Shown in pieces: positions 1 through 9,470 of a DNA stretch of 64,000 nt. The notes under the pieces were generated by a model. The model did not search any database, was not told the DNA's origin, and saw only the letters and a list, made by a program, of their open reading frames with translations. This DNA is from Alphaproteobacteria bacterium US3C007 (GTDB taxonomy: Bacteria; Pseudomonadota; Alphaproteobacteria; Rhodobacterales; Rhodobacteraceae), in contig CP139918.1 of the NCBI GenBank assembly GCA_034423775.1, positions 1,612,001 to 1,676,000 on the forward strand, given 5' to 3'. The first letter of the stretch is position 1; every line of letters starts with the position of its first letter. Both the position numbers and the translations under genes were made by a program.

Positions 1-623
1 CGCTTGGCGAAGCCTTATCAAAACGGCTTGGAACTTTGGCGTTGCGTGATTTGCGTTCCGATGGCATCGTCCCTGCCGCTTTGATCAGTTTGATGGCGCG
101 GCTGGGATCCAGCCAACCGGTCGAGCTGCAAACGGATTTGGCGGCCGTGGCTGCAGGGTTTGAACTGGCGCAGTTTGGGTCTGCGCCGACAAAATTGGAC
201 GCGCAGGATTTGCGTCCGTTGACGGCACGTTATCTGCAAACGCTGCCGCTGCAAGAAGTGGCTGACCAGATCGAAAGCTTGGGCGTTCCCGCTGAACTGG
301 CCGCGCAATTCTGGCAGGTGACGCGCGATAATATCACTACCTTGCATGATCTGCCCGGCTGGTGGGAGCTGTTTTCAAACGGCGCAACGCCGGTGATTCA
401 TCCCGAGGATCAAGCGTTCGTGGCGCAAGCGATGGCTCTTTTGCCCGATGGCCCATATGACGCGCATTCATGGTCTGCTTGGACGGCAGAAGTAAAGGCA
501 GCGACAGGGCGCAAGGGCAAAGGCTTGTTTATGCCGCTGCGTTTGGCCTTAACGGGGCAAAGCCATGGGCCAGATATGTCGGCCGTGCTGCCTTTGCTGC
601 AAGTTATCAAAGCCAAGCCTTGA
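1..623 (+). CDS. gltX: Glutamate--tRNA ligase, C-terminal part (5' end outside window)
   Basis: Class I aminoacyl-tRNA synthetase that charges tRNA-Glu. Only the last ~206 residues are present; the reading frame is open to the left edge (codons in frame from position 3). The first visible residues contain LSKRLG, the alphaproteobacterial form of the KMSKS ATP-binding signature, followed by the helical anticodon-binding region of the discriminating/non-discriminating GluRS family up to the TGA at 621-623. A TTG at 36 is internal, not a start. Many Rhodobacterales carry two gltX paralogues and this fragment cannot tell which one it is. The next gene is convergent. Confidence 0.9.
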   Translation, partial: LGEALSKRLGTLALRDLRSDGIVPAALISLMARLGSSQPVELQTDLAAVAAGFELAQFGSAPTKLDAQDLRPLTARYLQTLPLQEVADQIESLGVPAELAAQFWQVTRDNITTLHDLPGWWELFSNGATPVIHPEDQAFVAQAMALLPDGPYDAHSWSAWTAEVKAATGRKGKGLFMPLRLALTGQSHGPDMSAVLPLLQVIKAKP

Positions 624-656
624 TTGGATAAGGTTTGGCATGTGTGACAGGCCTGA

Positions 657-977
657 TTAATCGGGGGCTTTGACGTTTTCTACAAAAGCTTGCGTGAAGG
701 CCTCTTGTTTTTCAGCGCTGGCCTCGGTTTGATGCTGGGCTTTCCAAACCTCCATCGGCATGCCGTAAAACGCTTCACGCGCTTGGTCTTTTGACATCTC
801 GATTCCCCGGTCTTGGGCAGCCTCTTGATACCAACGCGACAGGCAGTTTCTGCAAAACCCTGCCAAGTTCATCAGGTCAATATTTTGAACATCCGGGCGC
901 TTTTCCATCAAATGTGCGCGCAGGGCCCGAAAGGCGGCGGCGTCTAATTCAAGCTGCGTTTGATCATCCATGGTCAT
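657..977 (-). CDS. DUF1244 family protein
   Basis: Small soluble protein of 106 residues with the hallmark central segment NIDLMNLAGFCRNCLSRWY of the DUF1244 family (SMc04008-like), found widely in Alpha- and Gammaproteobacteria. No biochemical function is established. Two cysteines sit in the CRNC motif and could bind a metal, but this is inference. The ATG at 977 has an AAAGGA ribosome site a few bases upstream; a second in-frame ATG lies at 971. It is convergent with gltX and divergent from pyk. Confidence 0.85.
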   Translation of the reverse strand: MTMDDQTQLELDAAAFRALRAHLMEKRPDVQNIDLMNLAGFCRNCLSRWYQEAAQDRGIEMSKDQAREAFYGMPMEVWKAQHQTEASAEKQEAFTQAFVENVKAPD

Positions 978-1279
978 TTCCTTTGCGAAAGACGCGGCAT
1001 AAATGCGCGCGATTTCTGTTATTTCGTTGCCAATCTCCTAACTTAGTTCCCGCTTGGCTCGCAAGCGCTTTAAAGCGATCCGCCTTTTGAATGCGGCGTT
1101 GGCCGCGGGTTGCAGCAAGGATAACGGTTGTGATTGTTGAAATTATTCGCCATAAGCGCAGCAGAAATGTTAACGCTAACAGCTTGCCTCAAACTGGATC
1201 TCTGATCTTAATTTCTTGCTGGCGGCTTGGCGGCTCGCAACGTTATAAGAGACGCCAAAGGGATTGAAGGGAATACATC
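978..1279. other. Divergent control region between the DUF1244 gene and pyk
   Basis: About 300 bp without a convincing ORF. It must hold the promoters of both flanking genes. The clearest element is a 14-bp palindrome at 1168-1181 (listed separately). A GAAGGGA ribosome site at 1266-1272 serves pyk. I see no RNA gene here. Confidence 0.5.
1168..1181. promoter_or_regulatory. LacI-family-like operator palindrome upstream of pyk
   Basis: TGTTAACGCTAACA: 5-bp arms TGTTA/TAACA around ACGC. It fits the general LacI-family operator shape (dyad around a central CG). It lies about 100 bp before the pyk start, consistent with carbon-source control of glycolytic flux. The regulator is not in the window. 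Confidence 0.5.
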
Positions 1280-2725
1280 ATGAGACGCCTGCGCAATGTA
1301 AAAATTGTAGCCACGCTGGGGCCTGCCTCGCAAAGTTATGACATGATCCGCGCTTTACATGAAGCAGGAGCAGATGTCTTTCGGTTGAATATGAGCCATG
1401 GCACGCATGCCGAGATCGCCGAGCGTCATAAAATCATCCGCAAGGTTGAAGATGATCTTTCAAGCCCGATCGCCATTTTGGCCGATTTACAAGGCCCAAA
1501 ATTGCGGGTCGGAGAATTTGCCTCAGGCGCTGAAGATTTGGTCGAAGGAGATCGATTCCGGGTGGATCTTGATCCGGCGGCGGGAGATAAAAACCGCGTA
1601 CAACTGCCCCATGAAGAGATTTTTTCGGCGCTGAAGCCGGGGGCTCATCTGCTGGTGAATGATGGAAAAATCAAATTGAAAGTCGAAGAATGCGGCGCTG
1701 ATTTTGCCGATTGTCTGGTGTTGAACGGTGGGACGATTTCAAACCGCAAGGGCGTGAATGTGCCGGATGTGGTTCTGCCTTTGGCAGCTTTATCAGAAAA
1801 AGATCGCGCCGATTTAGATTTCGTCTGCGATTTGGGCGTGGATTGGTTGGCCTTGTCTTTTGTGCAGCGCCCGGAAGATTTAACCGAGGCGCGTGAATTG
1901 GTGCGGGGTCGCGCGGCCTTGCTGTCAAAAATTGAAAAACCTTCGGCGGTTGAGCAATTTGACGCAATTTTGAAAGTTTCTGATGGCATAATGGTGGCGC
2001 GCGGAGATCTTGGAGTGGAATTGCCGGTGCAGAATGTGCCGCCGATCCAGAAGCGTTTGGTGCGCAAGTGTCGCGCAGCGGCGAAACCGGTGATTGTGGC
2101 CACGCAAATGCTGGAATCGATGATTGAGAGCCCAATGCCCACGCGGGCCGAGGTGTCTGATGTGGCCACGGCGATTTACGAAGGCTCGGATGCGATTATG
2201 CTTTCAGCAGAATCGGCGGCCGGTGGCTATCCGATCGAGGCCGTGACCACAATGAACAATGTCGCGGTCGAGGTGGAAAGCGATCCAACTTATACTGAAA
2301 TTTTGGAATCCTCGCGCAAAGCCAAACGCCATACGGTGGCAGATGCGATTGTCGCCGCGGCGCGGGAAATTGCCGAAACAACTGATGTGAAGGCGATATG
2401 CTGCTATACGCAATCGGGCACAACCGCGCTGTTAACCGCGCGCGAGCGTCCGCGTGTGCCCATTATTGCGATGACGTCAGAAATCGGAACGTCGCGGCGT
2501 TTGGCGCTAAGCTGGGGTACCAATTGTGTACGCTCAGGCCCCAAAGAGCGCTTCAAGGAAGCGGTGGTCAGCGCCGTGCGGGCAGCGTTGTCACAAGGGT
2601 TTGCCGAAGAAAATGATCAGGTGGTTGTAACAGCCGGTGTGCCGTTCAATATTCCGGGCACCACGAATATTTTACGCGTGGCGCCGTGCAATGAACGGAT
2701 GATTTATTCCACCGATCCAGAATAG
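1280..2725 (+). CDS. pyk: Pyruvate kinase
   Basis: Converts phosphoenolpyruvate and ADP to pyruvate and ATP in the cytosol. The 481-residue length is normal. The N-terminal VKIVATLGPAS strand, the LNMSHG substrate loop, the LADLQGPKLRVGEF region and the active-site segment SKIEKPSAVEQFD...MVARGDLGVELP with catalytic lysine and metal ligands are all present, followed by the B-domain and the C-terminal domain ending in NILRV. The ATG at 1280 is preceded by GAAGGGA. A LacI-type palindrome ~100 bp upstream suggests sugar-responsive regulation. It is followed by the rpmI promoter and appears monocistronic. Confidence 0.97.
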   Translation: MRRLRNVKIVATLGPASQSYDMIRALHEAGADVFRLNMSHGTHAEIAERHKIIRKVEDDLSSPIAILADLQGPKLRVGEFASGAEDLVEGDRFRVDLDPAAGDKNRVQLPHEEIFSALKPGAHLLVNDGKIKLKVEECGADFADCLVLNGGTISNRKGVNVPDVVLPLAALSEKDRADLDFVCDLGVDWLALSFVQRPEDLTEARELVRGRAALLSKIEKPSAVEQFDAILKVSDGIMVARGDLGVELPVQNVPPIQKRLVRKCRAAAKPVIVATQMLESMIESPMPTRAEVSDVATAIYEGSDAIMLSAESAAGGYPIEAVTTMNNVAVEVESDPTYTEILESSRKAKRHTVADAIVAAAREIAETTDVKAICCYTQSGTTALLTARERPRVPIIAMTSEIGTSRRLALSWGTNCVRSGPKERFKEAVVSAVRAALSQGFAEENDQVVVTAGVPFNIPGTTNILRVAPCNERMIYSTDPE

Positions 2726-2737
2726 CGCGATTTGCAC

Positions 2738-2766
2738 TTGCGCTTATAGAAGGAGCGCCCTATACG
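2738..2766 (+). promoter_or_regulatory. Probable sigma-70 promoter of rpmI-rplT
   Basis: TTGCGC at 2738-2743 and TATACG at 2761-2766 are separated by exactly 17 bp. They sit ~80 bp before the rpmI ATG, leaving a leader long enough for the L20-mediated autoregulation known in other bacteria; I did not identify a specific L20 fold. Confidence 0.5.
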
Positions 2767-2845
2767 GCAATCTCTTCAACGTGGCCGGCCGAAAGGGCAT
2801 GCCGAGTCGCGTATAAACCGACCTTTGTTAAGACAGGAGACGGAA

Positions 2846-3046
2846 ATGCCTAAGATGAAGACCAAATCGAGCTGCAAAAAGCGGTTCAAAGTAACGGCGA
2901 ATGGCCGTGTGAAAACCGGTCAAGCCGGCAAACGCCACGGAATGATCAAACGCACCCGTAAATTCATCCGCAACGCCCGCGGCACAACAGTGATGTCAAC
3001 GCCTGACGAAAGAATCGTCAAGTCGATGATGCCCTATTCGCGCTGA
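2846..3046 (+). CDS. rpmI: 50S ribosomal protein L35
   Basis: Small basic protein (66 residues) of the large ribosomal subunit. The start [15 protein letters not shown], the KRHGMIKR motif and the C-terminal MMPYSR are characteristic. The ATG at 2846 is chosen because an AGGAGA ribosome site lies just upstream and the family begins at this methionine; a TTG at 2825 would add seven non-conserved residues. It is followed 12 bp later by rplT, the standard operon order. infC, which often precedes rpmI, is absent here. Confidence 0.96.
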   Translation: MPKMKTKSSCKKRFKVTANGRVKTGQAGKRHGMIKRTRKFIRNARGTTVMSTPDERIVKSMMPYSR

Positions 3047-3058
3047 GGAGGATAAGAT

Positions 3059-3421
3059 ATGTCACGCGTTAAAGGTGGTACCGTAACCCACGCCCGTCAC
3101 AAGAAAATCGTAAAAGCTGCGAAAGGCTATTATGGACGTCGTAAAAACACGTTTAAAGTCGCGGCGCAGGCGGTTGATAAAGCCAATCAATATGCAACCC
3201 GCGACCGGCATAACCGGAAGCGCAACTTTCGGGCCTTGTGGATCCAGCGGATCAACGCAGCCGTGCGTAGTCATGATGAGGCGATGACCTATTCGCGCTT
3301 TATCAATGGGCTTGGCTTGGCGGGTATTGAGGTTGACCGGAAGGTTCTGGCCGATCTGGCCGTGCATGAGCCGGCAGCGTTTGAGGCGATTGTCTTGCAG
3401 GCCAAGGCGGCCTTGGCCTAA
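3059..3421 (+). CDS. rplT: 50S ribosomal protein L20
   Basis: Large-subunit assembly protein of 120 residues that binds 23S rRNA and, in several bacteria, represses its own operon. The signature run [20 protein letters not shown] and the conserved [19 protein letters not shown] segment are intact. It follows rpmI with GAGGAGG as ribosome site. A strong rho-independent terminator follows at 3446-3480, so pheST is a separate unit. Confidence 0.97.
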   Translation: MSRVKGGTVTHARHKKIVKAAKGYYGRRKNTFKVAAQAVDKANQYATRDRHNRKRNFRALWIQRINAAVRSHDEAMTYSRFINGLGLAGIEVDRKVLADLAVHEPAAFEAIVLQAKAALA

Positions 3422-3445
3422 ACCAGCGTTTAAAAATTGAGTTTT

Positions 3446-3480
3446 AAAGCACTGCAAACAGCGTTTGCGGTGCTTTTTTA
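3446..3480 (+). terminator. Rho-independent terminator after rplT
   Basis: Arms AAAGCACTGCAAAC and GTTTGCGGTGCTTT pair over 14 positions (one wobble) around an AGC loop, followed by a T tract. It ends the rpmI-rplT transcript. Confidence 0.9.
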
Positions 3481-3616
3481 TTTTGGCCAAGGCCGCCAAT
3501 TTGATCGGAGGCTTTCTTAGTTTATAAAGCCTGTCGGGCTTGGGCCTGCCCTGCTAAGCGGGTTGCACCCGGTTCCAAATATGATAGCAGAGGGCGTCTG
3601 GATTTGGAGAAGATCT

Positions 3617-4687
3617 ATGGATGGTCTACGCGAAAAATATATAGCTGCGATTGCGGCTGCGCAGGATGAAAGCGCCTTGGAAGAAACCCGCCTCGCAGCG
3701 GTTGGAAAAAAAGGCGAGGTCAGCCTGAAGCTGCGCGAATTGGGTAAGATGACACCCGAAGAGCGGCAAGTGGCGGGCCCGGCGCTGAACGCGTTAAAAG
3801 AAGAGCTGAATTCGGCGCTGATGGCGCGTAAAGCCGCGCTGGCTGATGCCGCGCTGGACGAGCGTTTGCGCACTGAATGGTTGGACGTTACATTGCCAGC
3901 GCGTGATCAACGCCGCGGTACGATCCATCCGATTTCGCAGGTAACCGAAGAAGTCACAGCGATTTTTGCCGATATGGGTTTCGGCGTGGCTGAAGGCCCG
4001 CGGATTGATACAGATTGGTATAATTTTGACGCGTTGAATATCCCCGGGCATCACCCGGCGCGCGCGGAAATGGATACGTTTTACATGCATCGCGCAGAGG
4101 GTGATGATCGCCCCCCCCACGTGCTGCGCACGCATACCAGTCCGGTACAAATTCGCACGATGGAAAAAACTGGCGCGCCAGTGCGGGTGATTTGCCCCGG
4201 CGGCGTGTATCGCGCAGATTACGATCAGACCCATACGCCGATGTTTCATCAGGTAGAAGGTTTGGCAATTGATAAAGATATTTCCATGGCCAATCTCAAA
4301 TGGGTTTTGGAAGAATTCGTAAAAGCCTATTTTGAGGTTGATGATGTTGAGTTGCGGTTTCGCGCTTCGCATTTCCCGTTTACGGAACCTTCTGCTGAGG
4401 TGGATATCCGTTGCAGTTGGGCAGGCGGGCAGTTGAAAGTGGGCGAGGGGGATGACTGGTTAGAAATTCTGGGCTCTGGCATGGTACATCCCAAAGTACT
4501 GCAAGCTGGTGGCATCGATCCGGAGAAGTGGCAGGGGTTCGCCTTTGGTATGGGCATCGATCGCATCGCCATGCTGAAATATGGAATTCCGGATTTACGC
4601 GCCTTCTTCGACAGTGATTTACGATGGCTGCGTCATTACGGGTTTTCCAGCCTGGATCAGCCCAATTTACACGGAGGCCTGTCATGA
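3617..4687 (+). CDS. pheS: Phenylalanine--tRNA ligase alpha subunit
   Basis: Catalytic subunit (356 residues) of the alpha2-beta2 PheRS that activates phenylalanine and charges tRNA-Phe. An N-terminal coiled-coil region (~1-95) leads into the class II catalytic core with [10 protein letters not shown], the motif 2 region [10 protein letters not shown]...[23 protein letters not shown], and motif 3 [11 protein letters not shown]. The ATG at 3617 is used because GGAGA lies 6 bp upstream and the protein then begins MDGLREKY like its homologues; an upstream in-frame TTG at 3563 has no ribosome site. Its stop overlaps the pheT start (ATGA), indicating translational coupling. Confidence 0.97.
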   Translation: MDGLREKYIAAIAAAQDESALEETRLAAVGKKGEVSLKLRELGKMTPEERQVAGPALNALKEELNSALMARKAALADAALDERLRTEWLDVTLPARDQRRGTIHPISQVTEEVTAIFADMGFGVAEGPRIDTDWYNFDALNIPGHHPARAEMDTFYMHRAEGDDRPPHVLRTHTSPVQIRTMEKTGAPVRVICPGGVYRADYDQTHTPMFHQVEGLAIDKDISMANLKWVLEEFVKAYFEVDDVELRFRASHFPFTEPSAEVDIRCSWAGGQLKVGEGDDWLEILGSGMVHPKVLQAGGIDPEKWQGFAFGMGIDRIAMLKYGIPDLRAFFDSDLRWLRHYGFSSLDQPNLHGGLS

Positions 4688-7083
4688 AGTTCACGCTCTC
4701 TTGGCTGAAAGACCATCTGGACACTGATGCTGCATTAGACGATATTTTATACGCTTTGACCGATCTCGGGCTTGAAGTGGAAGAGGTGTCAAACCCGGCG
4801 GATCGGTTGAGTGATTTCCGAATTGGCAAGGTGATTGCAGCCGAGCAACACCCGGATGCAGATAAACTGCGCGTCTGCCAAGTAAGCACTGATCAGGGTG
4901 AGTTGCAGATTATTTGTGGCGCGCCGAATGCGCGCGCGGGCATCACCGTGGTGGTTGCCACGCCGGGCACTTATGTGCCAGGCATTGATACTACGATCGG
5001 GGTCGGCAAAATTCGCGGTGTCGAAAGCTTTGGCATGATGTGTTCCGAACGCGAAATGGAATTAAGCGACGAGCATGACGGGATTATTGAATTGCCATCT
5101 GGCGAAGTCGGGCAAAGTTTTGTTGATTATTTGGCTGAAAATGATCCATCGAAAGTGGATACTCTAATTGATATTGCGATCACGCCCAATCGCCCAGATG
5201 CGCTGGGCGTGCGCGGGATTGCGCGCGATTTGGCCGCCCGCGGGCTGGGCGTGTTGAAACCCTATCCGGTCGAACCGGTTATGGGTCAGTTTCCCTGCCC
5301 AATCTCGGTTACGATTGATGAGGATACGCAAGCGCAATGTCCGGTTTTCTTTGGCCGGGTTATTCGCGGCGTCAAAAATGGCCCCAGCCCTGCCTGGTTG
5401 CAAGACCGGCTGAAAGCGATCGGCCTGCGTCCAATTTCGGCGCTGGTCGATATCACGAATTTTTTCACCTATGATAACAACCGCCCCTTGCACGTCTTTG
5501 ATGCGGATAAGGTTGAAGGTTCAGCCTTGCGGGTGCACCGTGCGACGGGCGGCGAAGTTTTCGCCGCCTTGGATGATAAAGACTATACTTTGAGCGAAGG
5601 TATGACGGTGATTTCCGATGCCGCCGGGGTGGAAAGCCTGGGCGGAATTATGGGGGGATTGCACAGTGGCTGCTCTGAGGGCACAACTTCTGTGTTTCTG
5701 GAAGCGGCGTTTTTTGAGACGGTGCGCACCGCCTATACGGGGCGCGCGCTGAAAATTAATTCTGATGCGCGTTATCGGTTTGAACGCGGTATCGATCCCG
5801 CTTGGACACCCTTAGGCGTTGAAGCTGCCACGGCGATGATCCTAGATTTATGCGGCGGTGAGGCCTCTGAGGTGGTGATGGCGGGAGCGGTGCCAGATCA
5901 TGCGCGCGCCTACCGATTGGATACGGATCGCATTCAATCTTTGGTTGGTATGGAAATCCCCGAGGCTACGCAGCGCCAAAGCCTGACCGCGCTTGGCTTT
6001 GTGCTGGATGGCAAAACGGCGCATGTGCCCAGTTGGCGCCCGGATGTTCTGGGCGAGGCGGATTTGGTGGAAGAGGTTGCGCGGATAGCCTCCTTAACAA
6101 AATTGCAGGGCAAGCCCTTGCCCCGGGTCTTACCCGGCGTGCCCAAACCGATTTTATCGCCCGTGCAAAAACGCGAGCAAGCTGCCCGGCGCGCAGGCGC
6201 GGCTTTGGGCTTTCACGAATGCGTAAGCTATTCATTCATCGATCAAGCTGCGGCCGCGCTTTTTGGCGCTGGTAGTGATGCAACCCGGCTTGAAAACCCG
6301 ATCAGCGCGGATATGAGCCATATGCGCCCTGATCTGTTGCCCGGGCTACTGGCTGCGGCGCAGCGCAACCAAGCGCGGGGGTTTGCAGATCTTGCCTTGT
6401 TTGAAATTGGCCCCGTCTTTAGCGGCGGTGAGCCCGAGGAACAAGATTTGCAAATTGCCGGTCTTTTGATTGGGCGCAGCGCTCCGAAAGACGTGCATGC
6501 CTCTGACCGCGATGTAGATCTTTTTGATGCCAAAGCCGATGCTCTGTCGATCCTTGGCGCAATTGGAGCGCCTGTGAAAACGCAGATACGGCGCGGCGCG
6601 GCGCCTTGGTGGCATCCGGGCCGGCATGGTCAGATTTGTTTGGGTCCGAAAAAAACATTGGCGGTGTTTGGTGAGCTGCATCCCAAAATATTGGCGGCTT
6701 TTGACATCAAAGGGCCGGCCGTTGGCTTCACCATTTGGCCCAATGAGGTGCCCTTGCCGCGCAACAACTCGGCCACGCGGCCTGCGCTGAAGCTAAAAGA
6801 TTTGCAAGCCGTCGAGCGTGATTTTGCCTTCGTCGTGGATCATAAAACCGAGGCGCTGGATTTGGTGAACGCGGCGCAAGGCGCGGATAAAACGCTGATT
6901 ACCGATGTGCGCGTGTTCGATGAATTTATCGGTGGCAGCTTAGGGGTTGATCGAAAATCAATCGCTATTCGGGTGCGCTTGCAGCCCATAGAGGTGACGC
7001 TGACAGATGCTGAGATTGAAGCCGTGGGCGCCAAAATTGTGGCCAAAGTGGCCTCTGCAACAGGCGGCGCCTTGCGGATGTAA
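4684..7083 (+). CDS. pheT: Phenylalanine--tRNA ligase beta subunit
   Basis: Beta subunit (799 residues) of PheRS, carrying the B3/B4 editing domain, a tRNA-binding EMAP-like OB domain near the N-terminus ([19 protein letters not shown]), B5 and the C-terminal anticodon-binding FDX-ACB domain ([16 protein letters not shown]...). It starts [14 protein letters not shown] at the ATG overlapping the pheS stop. The length is typical of the bacterial form. Followed by ytoQ after 44 bp, possibly cotranscribed. Confidence 0.97.
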   Translation: MKFTLSWLKDHLDTDAALDDILYALTDLGLEVEEVSNPADRLSDFRIGKVIAAEQHPDADKLRVCQVSTDQGELQIICGAPNARAGITVVVATPGTYVPGIDTTIGVGKIRGVESFGMMCSEREMELSDEHDGIIELPSGEVGQSFVDYLAENDPSKVDTLIDIAITPNRPDALGVRGIARDLAARGLGVLKPYPVEPVMGQFPCPISVTIDEDTQAQCPVFFGRVIRGVKNGPSPAWLQDRLKAIGLRPISALVDITNFFTYDNNRPLHVFDADKVEGSALRVHRATGGEVFAALDDKDYTLSEGMTVISDAAGVESLGGIMGGLHSGCSEGTTSVFLEAAFFETVRTAYTGRALKINSDARYRFERGIDPAWTPLGVEAATAMILDLCGGEASEVVMAGAVPDHARAYRLDTDRIQSLVGMEIPEATQRQSLTALGFVLDGKTAHVPSWRPDVLGEADLVEEVARIASLTKLQGKPLPRVLPGVPKPILSPVQKREQAARRAGAALGFHECVSYSFIDQAAAALFGAGSDATRLENPISADMSHMRPDLLPGLLAAAQRNQARGFADLALFEIGPVFSGGEPEEQDLQIAGLLIGRSAPKDVHASDRDVDLFDAKADALSILGAIGAPVKTQIRRGAAPWWHPGRHGQICLGPKKTLAVFGELHPKILAAFDIKGPAVGFTIWPNEVPLPRNNSATRPALKLKDLQAVERDFAFVVDHKTEALDLVNAAQGADKTLITDVRVFDEFIGGSLGVDRKSIAIRVRLQPIEVTLTDAEIEAVGAKIVAKVASATGGALRM

Positions 7084-7127
7084 AATGCAAATTCGCGTAA
7101 GTAAAACCTTTGGATGAGGAAACGGTC

Positions 7128-7577
7128 ATGATGCTAACAGTTTATTTATCTGGTGAGATTCACACAGATTGGCGCGATCAAATCGCGCATGGTGCGCGGG
7201 ATCTTAATGTGGTGTTTACCGGCCCAGTCACGGATCATGCCGCCAGTGATGATTGCGGCGTTGCCATTTTGGGCGCAGAATCCAACAAGTTTTGGCACGA
7301 CCATAAAGGCGCAAAGTTGAACGCGATGCGCACCCGTAAAGGCATCGAAGAGGCAGATATTGTGGTGGTTCGCTTTGGCGAGAAATATAAGCAATGGAAC
7401 GCGGCCTTTGATGCAGGCTATGCGGCCGCCTTGGGGAAATCTTTAATCGTACTGCATGGGGCAGAGCATCAGCATGCGTTGAAAGAAGTTGACGCAGCGG
7501 CTTTGGCCGTTGCGCAAGATCCCAGCCAAGTCGTTGCGATACTAACCTATATTCTTTCGGGCGATTTACCGGCTTAA
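7128..7577 (+). CDS. ytoQ: YtoQ family protein
   Basis: Cytosolic protein of 149 residues similar to Bacillus YtoQ. Recognisable segments are VYLSGEIHTDWRDQI at the N-terminus, the FTGPVTDH stretch, and FGEKYKQWNAAFDAGYAAA, which resembles nucleoside 2-deoxyribosyltransferase-type folds. The biochemical role is not established. The ATG at 7128 (or 7131) follows GATGAGGAA; the upstream TTG at 7110 precedes that ribosome site and is rejected. A good terminator follows. Confidence 0.85.
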   Translation: MMLTVYLSGEIHTDWRDQIAHGARDLNVVFTGPVTDHAASDDCGVAILGAESNKFWHDHKGAKLNAMRTRKGIEEADIVVVRFGEKYKQWNAAFDAGYAAALGKSLIVLHGAEHQHALKEVDAAALAVAQDPSQVVAILTYILSGDLPA

Positions 7578-7609
7578 AAGCGCCGGGCTGGATTTTAAGC
7601 AGAGTGATC

Positions 7610-7632
7610 AAGGGCCTTTGGGCCCTTTTTTT
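7610..7632 (+). terminator. Rho-independent terminator after ytoQ
   Basis: AAGGGCC-TTTG-GGCCCTT hairpin immediately followed by a T run. It closes the pheST-ytoQ unit before mscL. Confidence 0.88.
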
Positions 7633-7747
7633 GCGGCCTAAAAACAATTAAAAATATACAAGACACGCTAAATATGCCTTAAAAGACGCGCAGCCTCAGA
7701 GCTGATTTTTTATTTTATTATTTAAATTTATTTTTGAAAGGCACGTT

Positions 7748-8182
7748 ATGTTGAAAGAGTTTCAAGGTTTTATTGCCAAAGGCAATGTGATGGATATGGC
7801 CGTTGGCATCATTATCGGTGCGGCGTTTACGGCGATCGTCAAATCAATGGTCGGGGATTTGATCAATCCGTTGATTGGATTATTTTTGGGCGGGGTCGAC
7901 TTTGGTAACTTATTCGTGGTTCTGCGGGGCGAGGGCGATTTCGTGTCTCTTGCAGCGGCGCGTGAGGCGGGGGTTGCGGTGTTTGCCTATGGGGCGTTTA
8001 TCATGGCCGTGATCAATTTTTTGATCATCGCTTGGGTGGTGTTTTTGCTGGTACGTTACGTCAATAAGCTTAAAGAGGCGCAGAGCAAAGCGGAAGAGGT
8101 TGCGCCTGATGCCGCGCCTTCAGGGCCGAGCGAGTTGGATATATTAATCGATATTCGCACGGCCCTTCAGCGGGAGGTCTAA
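7748..8182 (+). CDS. mscL: Large-conductance mechanosensitive channel
   Basis: Inner-membrane homopentameric channel that opens under membrane tension to release solutes on hypo-osmotic shock. The 144 residues show the family N-terminus [26 protein letters not shown] (TM1 with the gate glycines), a periplasmic loop, TM2 [20 protein letters not shown] and a charged cytoplasmic helix. GAAAGGCACGTT precedes the ATG. The surrounding spacer is AT-rich. It is convergent with ald. Confidence 0.95.
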   Translation: MLKEFQGFIAKGNVMDMAVGIIIGAAFTAIVKSMVGDLINPLIGLFLGGVDFGNLFVVLRGEGDFVSLAAAREAGVAVFAYGAFIMAVINFLIIAWVVFLLVRYVNKLKEAQSKAEEVAPDAAPSGPSELDILIDIRTALQREV

Positions 8183-8218
8183 GTTTTAGCCTGTGTTTTA
8201 GCCTGTATTTTAGGCTGC
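8183..8218. repeat. 12-bp tandem repeat at the mscL/ald junction
   Basis: GTTTTAGCCTGT occurs twice in tandem (8183-8194, 8195-8206) and a third degenerate unit ATTTTAGGCTGC follows, running into the last codons of ald. AGCCT...AGGCT in units 2-3 can form a small hairpin that may serve as a shared terminator between these convergent genes. Confidence 0.6.
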
Positions 8219-9334
8219 GGTTTTAAGCGTTAGATTGGGCTGGCTAAGTGCATAGCCCAATGCGTCTGCCACAGCGGCATGGGTCACCGTTCCGGCGTGA
8301 ATATTCAAGCCGTTCAAAAGGTGGGGATCGTCAGCGCAAGCGGCCTGCCAGCCTTTATCTGCCAGCGCCAATAAGAACGGCAATGTGGCATTGCCCAAAG
8401 CTTGCGTAGAACTGCGCGCAACCGCGCCGGGCATATTGGCCACGCAATAATGTTGGATCCCATCCACTTGATAGATCGGATCTTGATGCGTTGTGGCGCG
8501 CGATGTCTCAAAGCAGCCGCCCTGGTCAATCGCCACATCTACCAGCGCGGCGCCGGGTTTTAAGCTGTTCAATTGATTTTTTGTGATCAATTTTGGCGCT
8601 GTGGCGCCGGGTACCAATACGGCACCGATGATCATATCGGCGGCGCTGGCCAACTCGGCGGTTAGTGCGCTATTGGCATACCCCGTTTTAAATTGCCCAC
8701 CAAAGACATCATCCAAAAATCGCAGGCGCGGCAAAGAACGGTCAAGCACGGTGACATCTGCGCCCATACCCGCGGCAATTTTAGCGGCATGTGTGCCGAC
8801 AACGCCGCCCCCAATGACTAAGACATTGGCCGGTAAAACACCTGGCACGCCGCCCATGAGTACGCCGCGCCCGCCATTGGCTTTTTGCAAGGTCCATGCG
8901 CCAACTTGCGGTGCCAAGCGCCCCGCAACTTCGGACATGGGCGCCAATAAAGGCAATCCGCCCGCCTGGTCGGTTACTGTTTCATAGGCAATTGCAGTGC
9001 AACCAGAGGCCAAAAGATCCTGCGTTTGCGCCGCGTCCGGTGCCAAATGCAAATAGGTGAATAACAGTTGATTTTCGCGCAATTGAGCGCGCTCAACGGC
9101 CTGAGGCTCTTTGACTTTTACGATCATATCGCAACTGGTGAAGACTTCTTCTGCTGTCTCAACAATTTGCGCCCCGGCGCTTTGATATTCAGCATCCGAA
9201 AAGCCCGATCCAGCGCCTGCACCTGCCTGAACCATCACTTTATGCCCGTGCCGGGTGGCTTCGCTTACCGCATTTGGTGTCATTCCAACGCGGAATTCTT
9301 GCGGTTTAATTTCTGTAGGACATCCTATTTGCAT
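8210..9334 (-). CDS. ald: Alanine dehydrogenase
   Basis: NAD-dependent enzyme interconverting L-alanine with pyruvate and ammonium; cytosolic hexamer. At 374 residues it has the N-terminal GCPTEIKPQEFRVGMTP, the KVKEPQ substrate segment, the nucleotide-binding GGGVVGTHAAKIAAGMGADVTV and the conserved VDVAIDQGGCFETSR region. GGAGCT lies before the ATG at 9334. It is divergent from an Lrp/AsnC regulator, a classical pairing in which the regulator activates ald in response to alanine. Confidence 0.95.
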   Translation of the reverse strand: MQIGCPTEIKPQEFRVGMTPNAVSEATRHGHKVMVQAGAGAGSGFSDAEYQSAGAQIVETAEEVFTSCDMIVKVKEPQAVERAQLRENQLLFTYLHLAPDAAQTQDLLASGCTAIAYETVTDQAGGLPLLAPMSEVAGRLAPQVGAWTLQKANGGRGVLMGGVPGVLPANVLVIGGGVVGTHAAKIAAGMGADVTVLDRSLPRLRFLDDVFGGQFKTGYANSALTAELASAADMIIGAVLVPGATAPKLITKNQLNSLKPGAALVDVAIDQGGCFETSRATTHQDPIYQVDGIQHYCVANMPGAVARSSTQALGNATLPFLLALADKGWQAACADDPHLLNGLNIHAGTVTHAAVADALGYALSQPNLTLKTAA

Positions 9335-9470
9335 GTTGAGCTCCTTTTTGCTTTGCGCAAATTATGACAGGTATCACACGCAATTTTCTTGAAAAGATTG
9401 TGATTGAATTACACTATTTTTCAAATATAATATAAATAATTGATAAAATATTAGAAGATTATTGCAAGAT
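9335..9470. promoter_or_regulatory. Divergent ald / AsnC-regulator promoter region
   Basis: An AT-rich 136-bp spacer with TTTTC-TT-GAAAA (9384-9395) as the clearest dyad and further A/T tracts at 9410-9455. AT-rich imperfect dyads are typical Lrp-family binding sites, so the neighbouring regulator probably acts here. Exact promoters were not assigned. Confidence 0.4.

Noticed and set aside
1645-2169. Long antisense frames inside pyk
   Set aside because: They lie wholly within a well-conserved gene and translate to low-complexity Ser/Thr/Arg-rich sequence typical of shadow frames.
3794-4372. 192-codon minus-strand frame inside pheS
   Set aside because: Opposite to a conserved synthetase gene; no family resemblance.
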